DNA from: SAR324 cluster bacterium
Lineage (GTDB): Bacteria > SAR324 > XYD2-FULL-50-16
Direction of reading: 5' to 3'
Assembly (NCBI GenBank): GCA_002401295.1
Contig: NVSR01000017.1
Location: 1 to 28,715, forward strand
DNA: 28,715 bases
Shown here: in pieces, positions 1 to 8,866 of the stretch
How the letters are laid out: each line of letters begins with the position of its first letter
How positions within the stretch are numbered: position 1 is the stretch's first letter
The notes under the pieces: generated by a model
What the model was told of the DNA's origin: nothing
Seen by the model: only the letters and a program-made list of their open reading frames with translations
The model's database searches: none
Made by a program: the position numbers and the translations under genes

Positions 1-1
1 A

Positions 2-259
2 AACGTGAAAGTGTACCAATCGGGCTTCACCGCGATGTACACCGCAGTGACCGCACACCGCCAGCCATGCAAGATGAAACTGGTCTGTGCCGGCCCAAAC
101 GAGAAAGTGGTTGGCCTGCACGGCATTGGTTATACTGTCGATGAGATAATCCAGGGCTTCGGTGTCGCCATGAAGATGGGTGCAACCAAAGCTGACTTTG
201 ACAGCGTTGTCGCAATTCATCCAACAGGCTCGGAAGAATTCGTTACCATGAGAGGATAG
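2..259 (+). CDS. gor: Glutathione reductase, C-terminal fragment (5' end outside window)
   Basis: Reads in frame from the first bases of the window to TAG at 257-259, so only about 85 C-terminal residues are visible. They match the dimerisation domain of glutathione-disulfide reductase, a cytosolic NADPH-dependent flavoenzyme that reduces GSSG. The visible signature is HGIGYTVDEIIQGF followed by AIHPTGSEEFVTMRG. The His-Pro in AIHPT is the conserved active-site base pair of the family, contributed across the dimer. The tail closely resembles the gammaproteobacterial enzyme as I remember it. Base composition looks GC-richer than the following genes (57% in the first 60 bases, counted by eye). 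It converges with the efflux operon. The FAD and NADPH domains and the redox cysteines are not in view, so mycothione or trypanothione-type relatives cannot be excluded formally. Confidence 0.88.
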   Translation, partial: NVKVYQSGFTAMYTAVTAHRQPCKMKLVCAGPNEKVVGLHGIGYTVDEIIQGFGVAMKMGATKADFDSVVAIHPTGSEEFVTMRG

Positions 260-305
260 CACTGATATGAAGAATTCCTACTAAGAGTCAGAGCTTCTAT
301 TTTGT

Positions 306-329
306 CTTCCCACACAGGAGTATGGGAAG
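306..329. terminator. Hairpin between convergent genes
   Basis: CTTCCCA at 306-312 pairs with TGGGAAG at 323-329 around a 10-base loop. It lies between the gor stop and the stop of the RND gene. Neither side has a clear T-run, so intrinsic termination is only suggested by position. Confidence 0.3.
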
Positions 330-341
330 CAGGGGAGTCAA

Positions 342-3300
342 TCAGGTAGTGGTATCAGTTATTTTGATACCGAAGAGAATCGCGTACAAAACAGGAATGA
401 CGACTAAGGTAAGTGTGGTCGAAACCAACAATCCCCCGGTAATTGTCATGGCCAGGGGTCCCCAAAACTCACCACTGATTGCTAGAGGAACAAGGCCTCC
501 AACCGTAGTAATCGTCGTGAGGATGATAGGAAAGGCTCGACGTTGCCCGGCGGTGATGATTGCTTCGACAGCTGGCTTACCGGCCTGAATGTCCACCTCA
601 ATCTGTTCCAGCAGCAAGATAGCGTTGTTTACTACAATTCCTGACAAGCTAATCACACCTAAAAAAGCCATAAAACCAAAAGCATAGCCAGTTAATATCA
701 AACCGATGATGATACCGATGAAGGATAAAGGGATTGTCATTAGAATGATTAACATTTTACGAACATTTGAGAACTGAGCCACTAGAATCATCACCAGAAT
801 GGCAACAGCAATAGGAACTTTTTCACCCAAACTTTTATTGGCCTTGCTGCTTTTCTCACTCTCTCCACTGAAATTGACTCCGTAACCAACCGGAAATTCA
901 ATCGATTCCACCATTTTTTGGGTTTCACTCAAAACCTGAGAGGCTGTTTTCGTGCCTGTCAGGTAAGCTTTGATGGTAATTGTTCGTCGACGGTTGAGAT
1001 GTTTGATCTTACCAGCTTCCCATTGCAAACCAATCTTTGCCACTTGCAATAAGGGTACGGAAGTTCCTTGAGCAGTTTGCAAGTTAATCGCCTGCAAGGA
1101 TTTTAAACTCGATCTTTCCGCTTCAGTGGAGCGCAAGGTAATAGGTAGCGAACGGTCTCCCTGTCGGAAGTCCGTCATCTTGCTACCTGTAAAATTACGA
1201 GCCAGGGTTTCAGAGATGTCTTTAGTACTCACACCCACGCGCCTTGCTTGATCCTGGTTGATCTGGATGCTAATTTTAGGAATTTGAGCTCCCCAGTCAT
1301 CCCTCACATCCCGGGTTCCGGAAATACTTTCCAGAGCAGAAGTCACTTCCTGCGCATACTGATAGAGTTGATCCAACTCCTTGCCATAAACCTGAATCTG
1401 AATCGGAGCTCCAACTGGGGGGCCGGAATCCAAGGTCTTCACAATCGCCTGCACATCAGGAAAGTTTCCCGCAAGATACTCCCGCAAAAGGGGAATCATC
1501 TGATGAGTCTGGTCCAGGGTATGATTGTTAATAACTATCTGTGCGTAATTCGGAGTCTGTTGCTCACCACTCACAGAGCTATAAAAGCGTGGCCCTCCTT
1601 TTCCGATATAAATGGCCATATTCTGAATGGAATCTTGAAACTCTTCCAGGATATGGGATTCTGCCAGCAAGACTTGCCGCCTGGTTTCTCGATAATCCGT
1701 GCCTTCGGGTAAGTAAAAATCAACCACAAATTGCTGGCGATCAGAAGCGGGAAAGAAAGTAAATTTCAGAAATCCAGTCAATTGCAACACACCGATAAAA
1801 ATTCCTACCGCAATCATGATCGTCAAATAACGAAAACGCAGTGTTTTTTGCATCAAGCTTATATAAAACTTCCCGGCCCAGCCTATTTTCTTTTCTTTTG
1901 GCTCTCCTTCTACTTTGGGGTGAACCAGCAAGTAGTCACACAAAACAGGGATCATCGTCATGGCCACAAAAAAGGAGGAGAGCAAGACAATACCCACCAC
2001 GTAAGTAATACTTCTTGTAAAAATACCAACTGCCGATTCAGCTAAGGCAATGGGTAGAAAAGCTGCGACTGTAGTAGCAGTGGCCGTCAAGAGGGGAAAA
2101 GCCAACTCCTTGGAGGTTTTAATCGAGGCTTCACTGGTAGAGAGCCCTTCTTTGACATAATTGGAGATGGATTCCGTCATCACAATCCCATTGTCCACCA
2201 ACATACCTAGTGCGATGATCAAAGCCGCGATTGAGATCTGGTGCAAAGGGATATTCACAAAATTCATCACCACAATTGTGATCACAAAGGTAAGAGGGAT
2301 CAAGGCGCTAATAATGAGTCCTTCTCGCCATCCCAACATCAAAATCATCACTAAAGCTACCAGGGCAATGGCCTGCCAAAGGTTGGTAGTAAACTCATTA
2401 ATCTTTTTCTGGACCCATTTGGGTTGAAAATTGAGGATGTGGAACTCAATTCCCAGGTAAGCTTGCTCTTCTTTGCTTTTCAGGAAGGCTTTGATGTTAT
2501 CTCCCAACTCCAGAATTTGCCCACCATCTTGCATTTCTACAACCAGGGCAACAGCATCTTGCCCCATGTATCTCATTTCAAATGTTGGCGGGTTGATAAA
2601 CTTTTTGGTCACCCTGAACAAATCAGAAAGCAGAAAGGTATTGGAACTGCCCGGTATGGTAATCACCGTATTTTTAATATCTTCCAATGTTTGGAATTCA
2701 CCAGTAGGTTGGATGCGGATGCTTTGCGGCCCCACTTTAATCTCACCTCCCGGTGTCAAAAGATTTTGCTCTACCAGGATTTGCTGAATCATAGGGATGG
2801 AAATACCCAAATTACTCAGTTTGACATTGGAGCCTTCCAGGATAATCTGTTCCTGTTGTTCTCCTTCCAGGTCGATTCGGGACACATATTCAATCTGCCC
2901 CATATCTTTTTTCAAGTCCTTCGCGATTTCGACCAAATCCCGATTGTTAAAACCATCACCTGTAATGGCTAAAACGATTGATTTGGTTTTTCCAAAATCA
3001 CTATTCAAAAAAGGGGTGCCGGAACCTTGAGGCAGTTGACCTTGCACTTCACCCAGCTTCTCTCTGACAGTATCCCAAATGGGTTTGACCTCCTCAATGC
3101 TCTCCTCAATAGCCAGGAAGACATAGGAGACACCACTCTGGGAGGTAGACTTGATTTCATTCAGCTCCGTGATTTCCCCCATTTTCTCTTCAATTTTTTC
3201 AGAGATTAGTTCTTCCACTTTCAGTGGTGAAGCTCCTGGAAAGCGGGTGACAATCACCGCATTCCAACTGGGAAAATTAGGGCTCTCTTGTTTGGGAATG

Positions 3301-3386
3301 GAAACGATAGAGCCCACCCCTAAAAGTATGATCAGGAAGTAAAAGAAAAAAATTACTCCCTTATTTTTTAAAGAGTACTCAGTCAT
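342..3386 (-). CDS. RND efflux pump inner-membrane permease (HAE1/AcrB-like)
   Basis: 1014 residues, the usual length of AcrB-type proton-driven exporters. The order is an N-terminal membrane helix (about 10-30), a large periplasmic porter region, helices from about 335 to 500, a second periplasmic half and a C-terminal helix bundle. TM4 carries GMLVDNGIVMTE, with D398 aligned to AcrB Asp407 and N399 in place of Asp408. The TM10 segment GIVVNNAILLLE has N920 where AcrB has Lys940. Such VDN/VNN variants occur in TriC-like RND branches, so the pump is probably active but with a different proton relay from AcrB. The ATG at 3384-3386 follows the membrane-fusion gene by 7 bp, indicating one operon with it and the TolC fusion. 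Substrate is unknown. No regulator is adjacent. Confidence 0.95.
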   Translation of the reverse strand: MTEYSLKNKGVIFFFYFLIILLGVGSIVSIPKQESPNFPSWNAVIVTRFPGASPLKVEELISEKIEEKMGEITELNEIKSTSQSGVSYVFLAIEESIEEVKPIWDTVREKLGEVQGQLPQGSGTPFLNSDFGKTKSIVLAITGDGFNNRDLVEIAKDLKKDMGQIEYVSRIDLEGEQQEQIILEGSNVKLSNLGISIPMIQQILVEQNLLTPGGEIKVGPQSIRIQPTGEFQTLEDIKNTVITIPGSSNTFLLSDLFRVTKKFINPPTFEMRYMGQDAVALVVEMQDGGQILELGDNIKAFLKSKEEQAYLGIEFHILNFQPKWVQKKINEFTTNLWQAIALVALVMILMLGWREGLIISALIPLTFVITIVVMNFVNIPLHQISIAALIIALGMLVDNGIVMTESISNYVKEGLSTSEASIKTSKELAFPLLTATATTVAAFLPIALAESAVGIFTRSITYVVGIVLLSSFFVAMTMIPVLCDYLLVHPKVEGEPKEKKIGWAGKFYISLMQKTLRFRYLTIMIAVGIFIGVLQLTGFLKFTFFPASDRQQFVVDFYLPEGTDYRETRRQVLLAESHILEEFQDSIQNMAIYIGKGGPRFYSSVSGEQQTPNYAQIVINNHTLDQTHQMIPLLREYLAGNFPDVQAIVKTLDSGPPVGAPIQIQVYGKELDQLYQYAQEVTSALESISGTRDVRDDWGAQIPKISIQINQDQARRVGVSTKDISETLARNFTGSKMTDFRQGDRSLPITLRSTEAERSSLKSLQAINLQTAQGTSVPLLQVAKIGLQWEAGKIKHLNRRRTITIKAYLTGTKTASQVLSETQKMVESIEFPVGYGVNFSGESEKSSKANKSLGEKVPIAVAILVMILVAQFSNVRKMLIILMTIPLSFIGIIIGLILTGYAFGFMAFLGVISLSGIVVNNAILLLEQIEVDIQAGKPAVEAIITAGQRRAFPIILTTITTVGGLVPLAISGEFWGPLAMTITGGLLVSTTLTLVVIPVLYAILFGIKITDTTT

Positions 3387-3393
3387 GGCCTCA

Positions 3394-4725
3394 CTATTGT
3401 TTAAGGAGTCGGACTTTCATGCCCTCTCTAATTTTATGAACACCGGCTACAATCAGGAGATCCCCATTGTTCAGCCCTTCAATAATTTCCACACGGTCAT
3501 TTTGAAAACTTCCGATCTGTACAACCTGCTTGGTGACAGTTCCCGAGTCAGGACTGTAGAGCCAGACATATTTGGCCTGGGTCACCTTGTTTTGAATCAC
3601 CGCATGCAGGGGGATGGATGGATAGGATGTTTCTGTGGGACTGGTCTGTAGATTCACTTGAGCTGTCATGCCCGGCAGAATCTTGTTATCACGATTCTCG
3701 ACTTCGATAAATACGGGATAGGTCAAGGTTTGTTGGTCCGCTGTCACGCCAATCTTGTTAATACGTCCTTCATATTGACGGCTGGGGAAGTTGAGGAAAT
3801 TAATCTTCACTGGTTGTCCCTTGGCAATATAACTGATCAATGTTTCCGGTAGGCTAATCTGAACCTCAATTTTACTGATATCAATCAGGTTATAAATAGG
3901 TTGCCCTGCTGTAATCTGCTCAAAATTAGAAACATTTTTCCGTGAAATAATGCCACTAAAAGGAATCAAAAGTTGAGTATCCGCCAAAGATGCCTTGGCC
4001 TGAATCACCTTTTCATTCAAGGAGCGTGTATTGGCCTCCTGAGCCAGGATATCTTCTTCCCTGGCGCCGGCTTTTGCTTTTTCTAACTCTTTCTCAGCTG
4101 TGGTAATATTCTGCCCTGCCTGTTCCAGTTGGGTGAGGGACTGTTTGTGCAGAGTTTCCTGTTGCGCCATGGCTACTTTGGAGCGATCTAACTGGCTTTT
4201 GGAAGCAGCTCGCTTGGCGTAGAGCTGAGTAATTCGCTGGAAATCAGATCGTGCTGTTTCCCTAGCAGTGAGAGCACCGGAGACCGCAGCTTCCGTACTT
4301 CGCTTGGCAGCTTGAGCGCTTTTCAGCTTACTCTCTATGATCCGGAGGTCCTCAGGACGAGCCCCTTTCCGCATTTGCGCTAATTGGGCTTGAGCGCTTT
4401 GCAGTTGATTGATGAGCCCTCGGACATTGGTTTTGAAGTCTCTTTGGTCCAGCGCAGCGCCCAAACTCCGCACATTAACCTGCTGGCCTACCTTATATTT
4501 TAACTCTGTCAAAACCCCGGAAACTCGAAAGCTAAGCAGGGACTCCCGGATATGCCGAGCCTTTCCACTGAATTGGTTCAAACTCGATTCAGAACCACTC
4601 AACTGAATTTTTTGAACCTTTACCGGGCGAATGATCTCTTTTTTCTCAACAGGCGCTTGCTCTTTCTCACAAGCAAACAGGAAAAAACTTGAAACCAAAA
4701 ATAACAATTTCAATATATTAATCAT
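3394..4725 (-). CDS. RND periplasmic adaptor (membrane-fusion) lipoprotein
   Basis: 443 residues. The signal peptide ends in a lipobox (LFAC) with Cys19 as the lipidation site, so this is a membrane-anchored periplasmic adaptor. A biotinyl-lipoyl half (about 55-85) precedes an unusually long, Gln/Ala/Lys-rich coiled-coil hairpin (about 85-245). The second lipoyl half follows (DTQLLIPFSGIISRKNVSNF), then the beta-barrel and membrane-proximal domains ending near VHKIREGMKVRLLK. It bridges the RND pump and the outer-membrane channel. The ATG at 4725 has AAGGAG at good spacing. It is 7 bp upstream of the RND gene and about 80 bp downstream of the TolC fusion. The long hairpin suits direct docking to the TolC-like partner. 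Confidence 0.95.
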   Translation of the reverse strand: MINILKLLFLVSSFFLFACEKEQAPVEKKEIIRPVKVQKIQLSGSESSLNQFSGKARHIRESLLSFRVSGVLTELKYKVGQQVNVRSLGAALDQRDFKTNVRGLINQLQSAQAQLAQMRKGARPEDLRIIESKLKSAQAAKRSTEAAVSGALTARETARSDFQRITQLYAKRAASKSQLDRSKVAMAQQETLHKQSLTQLEQAGQNITTAEKELEKAKAGAREEDILAQEANTRSLNEKVIQAKASLADTQLLIPFSGIISRKNVSNFEQITAGQPIYNLIDISKIEVQISLPETLISYIAKGQPVKINFLNFPSRQYEGRINKIGVTADQQTLTYPVFIEVENRDNKILPGMTAQVNLQTSPTETSYPSIPLHAVIQNKVTQAKYVWLYSPDSGTVTKQVVQIGSFQNDRVEIIEGLNNGDLLIVAGVHKIREGMKVRLLKQ

Positions 4726-4806
4726 GAGAACACTCCTTTTCCTGACTCCAAAAGTATGTAAAAAATCAATTTTCCTGTCATCTCAACCTGTAGACTCGTA
4801 TTTTTC

Positions 4807-7419
4807 CTATTCTTCATCGTGAAGCATCACTTGCTCTCGAAGCTCTTGACGGAACTCTAAGGATTCTGGTGAATCATCTCCTTCAATCAAGAAGTGAAGT
4901 TTGCCAATCGTCCGCAAGAGTTGCACCAGAGATTCATGATACTGATACCTAGAATTAATGGCATTAATCTCTGTAAGAATTACGCTGCCTTGCAGGTCCA
5001 ACAAATCCATGATGGGAATCGTACCCTGAATGTAAGATTCTTCTCCCAGAGATAGATTTTCATGGGCATCGTCTATCATCTGTAAGAACGTCTGTAATCG
5101 CCCTTGATTACTGAAATGCTTGAATTGGACAAGACGCGATTTTCTTGCCAAATCAGATTTCAATTGTTCCTTGTAAGCGGTTTGCTCTCGGATCTGAGAT
5201 TTAATTTTATCTAATTGTCGATAACGACTGCCGCCACTATACAAGGGAACGCTGAGGGTGAGTTTCATCCCCCAACCCGCTTGATAGATGTCGTCGTAAG
5301 CTTCTTCCTGAGCTGCTGTAAAATCACGGTGTGTGCTATTCAACTGACGAAAGACAGAGGCACCCGCTTGAAATTTTGGTGAAAACTGACTTTCAATGCG
5401 TTGTTGTTCCAGCAGTAGTTGCTCCAGTTGCTGCTCACTTAACGTGAGTTCCGGAGCATTTTCCCAAGTTTTTTGAGTCAAAAAGATCTGTAGTGCTTCG
5501 ATTTGTTTCACTGTTTTATATTGTTCCAGAATATTCTTATTTTCCTGGAAAGCTTTTTCCGTGAACAATCCGGGATCCAGGAAAGCCTCCCTGGCCTTGG
5601 GGAATTGCAGAAGGCTGTTAAAGTTAACTTTGGCTTGATTCAGTACCTCAATGGCAGTGGTCATTTGGATGAGGGCATTTTTATAATCAATGCTTACTCG
5701 CAATACATCGCTTTTGCTGGTTTCCTGCAGGTTATACCTCAGTTGAGCGATCTCTCGTAGTTTGCGAAAGGATTGCAGATGCTGCTTGCGAGCCCGAATG
5801 ACCTCAAAACTTTGGAGAACATTCAGATAAGCTAAGGTAACGGCTTCTTCCAGGTTTACCTGCTCTAAAATCTGTTGATTTTCCGCTACGGAAACACCCA
5901 GTTCCGCTTGATTGACTTTCACATCCAGCTCTGGATCCCAGAGGTTTTGAGAAAGGGTTACCTCCACTTTGGTTTCCTGTCGTGGGCTGGATGCCACATC
6001 TGCCCGGGTCTTGTTGGTTTGACTGTAGGAGAGGCTGGATGCGATTTGAGGACGATAACCACTTTCCACAACACGGGTTTGCTGCTCCGCTCCAGTGAGT
6101 GCAAATTGGGTAGCCTGGTAAGAATAATTGTATTTCAAAGCCCTTGTTACGGCTTCTTCCAGAGTATAAAGTTCTTGATTTCCCGCAGTATACCACTCTG
6201 CCTCATAGAGTAACTCGACGGGGATATCAAAATCAATGGCTCTGGCCGTATCGATATTAAAGGTCAAATTAATTTTCCACTCATCTACAATGGAGAGCTC
6301 ATTTGGCTTGATACCACTAAGAATGCTAATAATTTTGAGGGCGAATCCTCGACCCATGCTCTGATAGTCCTGTTCATTCAGTGAGAGCATAGCTCCCATA
6401 CGGATTCCATGAGAGCCATCAAAAGTCAGGCTGGGGACTTTGTTCTGTTTCAAAAGATCGTAAACTTTAGTCTCTTGTTGTTCACTTAAAGAAGCAAGAT
6501 CAAGGACAAAGGCTAAATCCGCCTCCAGTTTTTCTAACTGTCGACTGTAGTCTTGCTTTTCAGGAGAGAGGTGAAAAAATTCTACTTCCAGATCCCCATG
6601 GGCTGCCTGGCTGCTGATTATTTCAGGGATATTTTTGGCGATCCGTACCTTTGTCACCCCTTGTTGGAGCTGCAAATTTACCATTTTCTTTTGTATCCAA
6701 CCCTGTGGAACCCTTACCCATTGCTCAGTCAGTTCCAAAATGGGGAGAGTCAATCCATCACTCACATCCTTCAAAACAGGGCTGGTCCGGTTGGGCAAAG
6801 CTCTGACTTGGGCACCTGGTGATTTGATGGTAAGTTTCCCTATTCCCTCTGTTCTGATGACTGCTTCTTCACTGGCGGAACCACATAAGAAAGTGGTGCA
6901 AATAACAGCTACTTTCTTTAAATTGAGAAGTTTTTTAGCCGTAAAGGTAATGGAGGAACCAATTGAAGGGTCGTAAGTAGTCGTCCAATTAGGATTGAGT
7001 GGACGTAGATTTCCCGCAGCCAACACTCCAAATTCCCCTGGGAATAAAATACCGATGGCAAGCACTGGTTTTTTAAGTGGTTCAAGCTTGGCTAAAGTCA
7101 ATGCAGATTGATGACCTAAGGCAATGATCAAATCTGCTTGCGAGTGGTTGGCTAACTGTTTGGCCGAGGCTTTGATCTGTTTGAGATTGTAGTCTCCTGA
7201 CATATTTAAATTAGCAGGGAATTTAATTTCAAACTCAGCTCCGGTTAATATGGAAAGCTCATTTTTCAGGGCTTTGAGAATGAGTTCATTTTCCCAATTA
7301 GGACCATCTGCCAGGACTGCTATTTGTATTTTCTTGGGAGCTGCCAATGCGAGCAACGGAACCCATAAAAGTATAAAAATTAAGCTGATGATTTTTTTTA
7401 CTACTGCTTTTCTATACAC
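4807..7419 (-). CDS. Fusion of ABC-type binding domain, SH3-like domain and TolC outer-membrane channel
   Basis: 870 residues, about twice a normal TolC. The GTG start is supported by GGAG 6 bases upstream. Residues 1-27 are a signal peptide. Residues 30-180 and about 255-405 look like the two lobes of an ABC_sub_bind (PF04392-type) periplasmic binding protein; typical pieces are QADLIIALGHQSALTLA, GAMLSLNEQDYQSMGRGFAL and the closing DTARAIDFDIPVELLYEAE. Between the lobes, 190-250 resembles a bacterial SH3 domain (VRALPNRTSPVL, then WVRVPQGWI). From about 416 on it is an OEP/TolC protein with coiled-coil repeats and strands such as KLTLSVPLYSGGSRYRQLDK. It lies in the efflux operon, so the channel role is firm. 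A ligand-sensing or substrate-delivering role for the N-terminal half is inference. Confidence 0.9.
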   Translation of the reverse strand: MYRKAVVKKIISLIFILLWVPLLALAAPKKIQIAVLADGPNWENELILKALKNELSILTGAEFEIKFPANLNMSGDYNLKQIKASAKQLANHSQADLIIALGHQSALTLAKLEPLKKPVLAIGILFPGEFGVLAAGNLRPLNPNWTTTYDPSIGSSITFTAKKLLNLKKVAVICTTFLCGSASEEAVIRTEGIGKLTIKSPGAQVRALPNRTSPVLKDVSDGLTLPILELTEQWVRVPQGWIQKKMVNLQLQQGVTKVRIAKNIPEIISSQAAHGDLEVEFFHLSPEKQDYSRQLEKLEADLAFVLDLASLSEQQETKVYDLLKQNKVPSLTFDGSHGIRMGAMLSLNEQDYQSMGRGFALKIISILSGIKPNELSIVDEWKINLTFNIDTARAIDFDIPVELLYEAEWYTAGNQELYTLEEAVTRALKYNYSYQATQFALTGAEQQTRVVESGYRPQIASSLSYSQTNKTRADVASSPRQETKVEVTLSQNLWDPELDVKVNQAELGVSVAENQQILEQVNLEEAVTLAYLNVLQSFEVIRARKQHLQSFRKLREIAQLRYNLQETSKSDVLRVSIDYKNALIQMTTAIEVLNQAKVNFNSLLQFPKAREAFLDPGLFTEKAFQENKNILEQYKTVKQIEALQIFLTQKTWENAPELTLSEQQLEQLLLEQQRIESQFSPKFQAGASVFRQLNSTHRDFTAAQEEAYDDIYQAGWGMKLTLSVPLYSGGSRYRQLDKIKSQIREQTAYKEQLKSDLARKSRLVQFKHFSNQGRLQTFLQMIDDAHENLSLGEESYIQGTIPIMDLLDLQGSVILTEINAINSRYQYHESLVQLLRTIGKLHFLIEGDDSPESLEFRQELREQVMLHDEE

Positions 7420-7598
7420 CGTTAACTCCAGGTAAAGGACTTTCTACTTTCTCAGTCGCACAAATACAAAAAGGAACTCATAGAGTTTAAAGTCTCTGGA
7501 GCCCCCCCAAAATGAATTTATAGAAAAAATACAACGAATATCCCCATTGTATTTACTAGAGCCATGAATAGGAAATCATATTTCCCCATTGACTCAAT

Positions 7599-8534
7599 TT
7601 AAAACTTCAATTGAATGCCCAAGCTGAGCATATTCATTTCCTGATTGAAGAAAGGGATATTGCTCTCTACTTTGTGATGAATTCTGGTGACAATCAGTAA
7701 GAAAGAATTAAAATCAGCCTGTAAGCGAGCTATGAGGAGCTCTATTTGATCCTCTCTGATGGTTTGAAAGATAGGGTGGATTTTATTATATTCCAACTCT
7801 TCCCGTTGCCCCCTGAAGATCAACAACAGTTTTTTTCCATTCAAAGGAATGGCTAACATAGCGCGTACTCCTGTTCCCTGGTTGCTATCAGCTTCCCCTT
7901 TGACATTTGTTTCAATGTCTAAAAAAGCAAACCTTAGTATTGCCAAGTTGAGTCCGGCTTCTCGTATCAAGCGAGCTCCATTACGCCCCAAATCAGAGTT
8001 TAGCTCAGGCGTTGTATCCTTTTGGTAATGGAGCAGGGTTTGTTGGATACCAAAAACAACCCCAAAGTGTTTTCCTGAAGAATATACCAGTTTTTGTTCT
8101 GAGGTTATCAGCCCTGTTTTCTTCCGCGACTCACCCAGGAGAAAAGGATTTTGCCACTGATCTTGCTGCAGCGGTAAGCCCAGCTTGAGATCAAGGTGAA
8201 AGCGGCCAATCCCCGTATCTTGTTTGCGACCGGCATTCATCTTGGGACCGACATTGCCCCAATACCACATACTTTCCGACTCACTATCTTTCAACTCGGC
8301 TTTAATATTAGGAAAAGGTACTATTTTTTCTACAGTCTCCGGATCATCTTCATAAGAGTCTAACGTTGTCTGTGAAAGTTCTATTTTTTCCGTAGTGATC
8401 AAATCCAAAGTGACTTTATATTGCCATTCTTCGGCATAACCTTGCTCTGTCCCCAGCAAGAGAAATATCAGTAACATTCCACCAAAAATGGAGAGTAGCC
8501 GTTCACAAAAGTAGTTGGTGTATTTTCTGATCAC
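7599..8534 (-). CDS. Predicted outer-membrane beta-barrel protein of unknown family
   Basis: 311 residues. A GTG start with AAGGG five bases before it. A signal peptide or signal anchor occupies about 1-35 (hydrophobic LLSIFGGMLLIFLLLG, possible cleavage after GYAE). The mature part alternates hydrophobic and polar residues and ends in LGIQLKF. A C-terminal Phe after such a strand is the usual sorting signal of barrel proteins. Segments such as HFGVVFGIQQTLLHYQ and KLLLIFRGQREELEYNK look like transmembrane strands. I do not recognise the family. It lies about 180 bp upstream of the TolC fusion in the same direction, so it may be the first gene of the efflux operon. Confidence 0.6.
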   Translation of the reverse strand: MIRKYTNYFCERLLSIFGGMLLIFLLLGTEQGYAEEWQYKVTLDLITTEKIELSQTTLDSYEDDPETVEKIVPFPNIKAELKDSESESMWYWGNVGPKMNAGRKQDTGIGRFHLDLKLGLPLQQDQWQNPFLLGESRKKTGLITSEQKLVYSSGKHFGVVFGIQQTLLHYQKDTTPELNSDLGRNGARLIREAGLNLAILRFAFLDIETNVKGEADSNQGTGVRAMLAIPLNGKKLLLIFRGQREELEYNKIHPIFQTIREDQIELLIARLQADFNSFLLIVTRIHHKVESNIPFFNQEMNMLSLGIQLKF

Positions 8535-8866
8535 TAAAACCCTTATATTAAGAATAAAGTCAGATATATGAAATAAATTCAGGTGAGTACTTGCTGTAGA
8601 GTAGCTAAATATACTGCCTAATCAAATATAAAAATCAAACTAGAAGTCATCTTTGCCAGGAAAAAATTTTATGGGAAAGGGCAAATCGCTGAATGGAACA
8701 AGTTCGATGACCAATGGGACAGATCGGGAGATTAACGGTAAACCGAGGGCTATAAGTGCCGTGAATTGGGATAATAGGAAAGAGGATAAAAGGAGTACTT
8801 TAATCAAACACTGATAGGTTGGGGAGTTACACAGCCCAACCTATAGGAGACAAAGAGGAGGGAATT
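8535..8866. other. Intergenic region downstream of folE copy 1 and upstream of the barrel gene
   Basis: About 330 bases with no coding sequence that I can support. Apart from the folE-associated hairpin at 8816-8842, I see only AT-rich sequence that should contain the promoter of the minus-strand barrel/efflux genes. No box pair is convincing. Confidence 0.5.
8816..8842. repeat. Palindrome 24 bp after folE copy 1
   Basis: AGGTTGGG (8816-8823) pairs with CCCAACCT (8835-8842). No T-run follows on the minus strand, so it is not a standard intrinsic terminator. An equivalent hairpin lies exactly 24 bp after the second folE stop (12598-12626), with stem changes on both sides that keep pairing. 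The arm resembles the REP-like palindromes at 14857-14877 and in the MITE-like ends. Confidence 0.65.

Noticed and set aside
5804..6213. Overlapping ORFs of 110-130 codons on both strands inside the TolC fusion
   Set aside because: They lie fully within a strongly supported coding region and show no recognisable domain or ribosome site.
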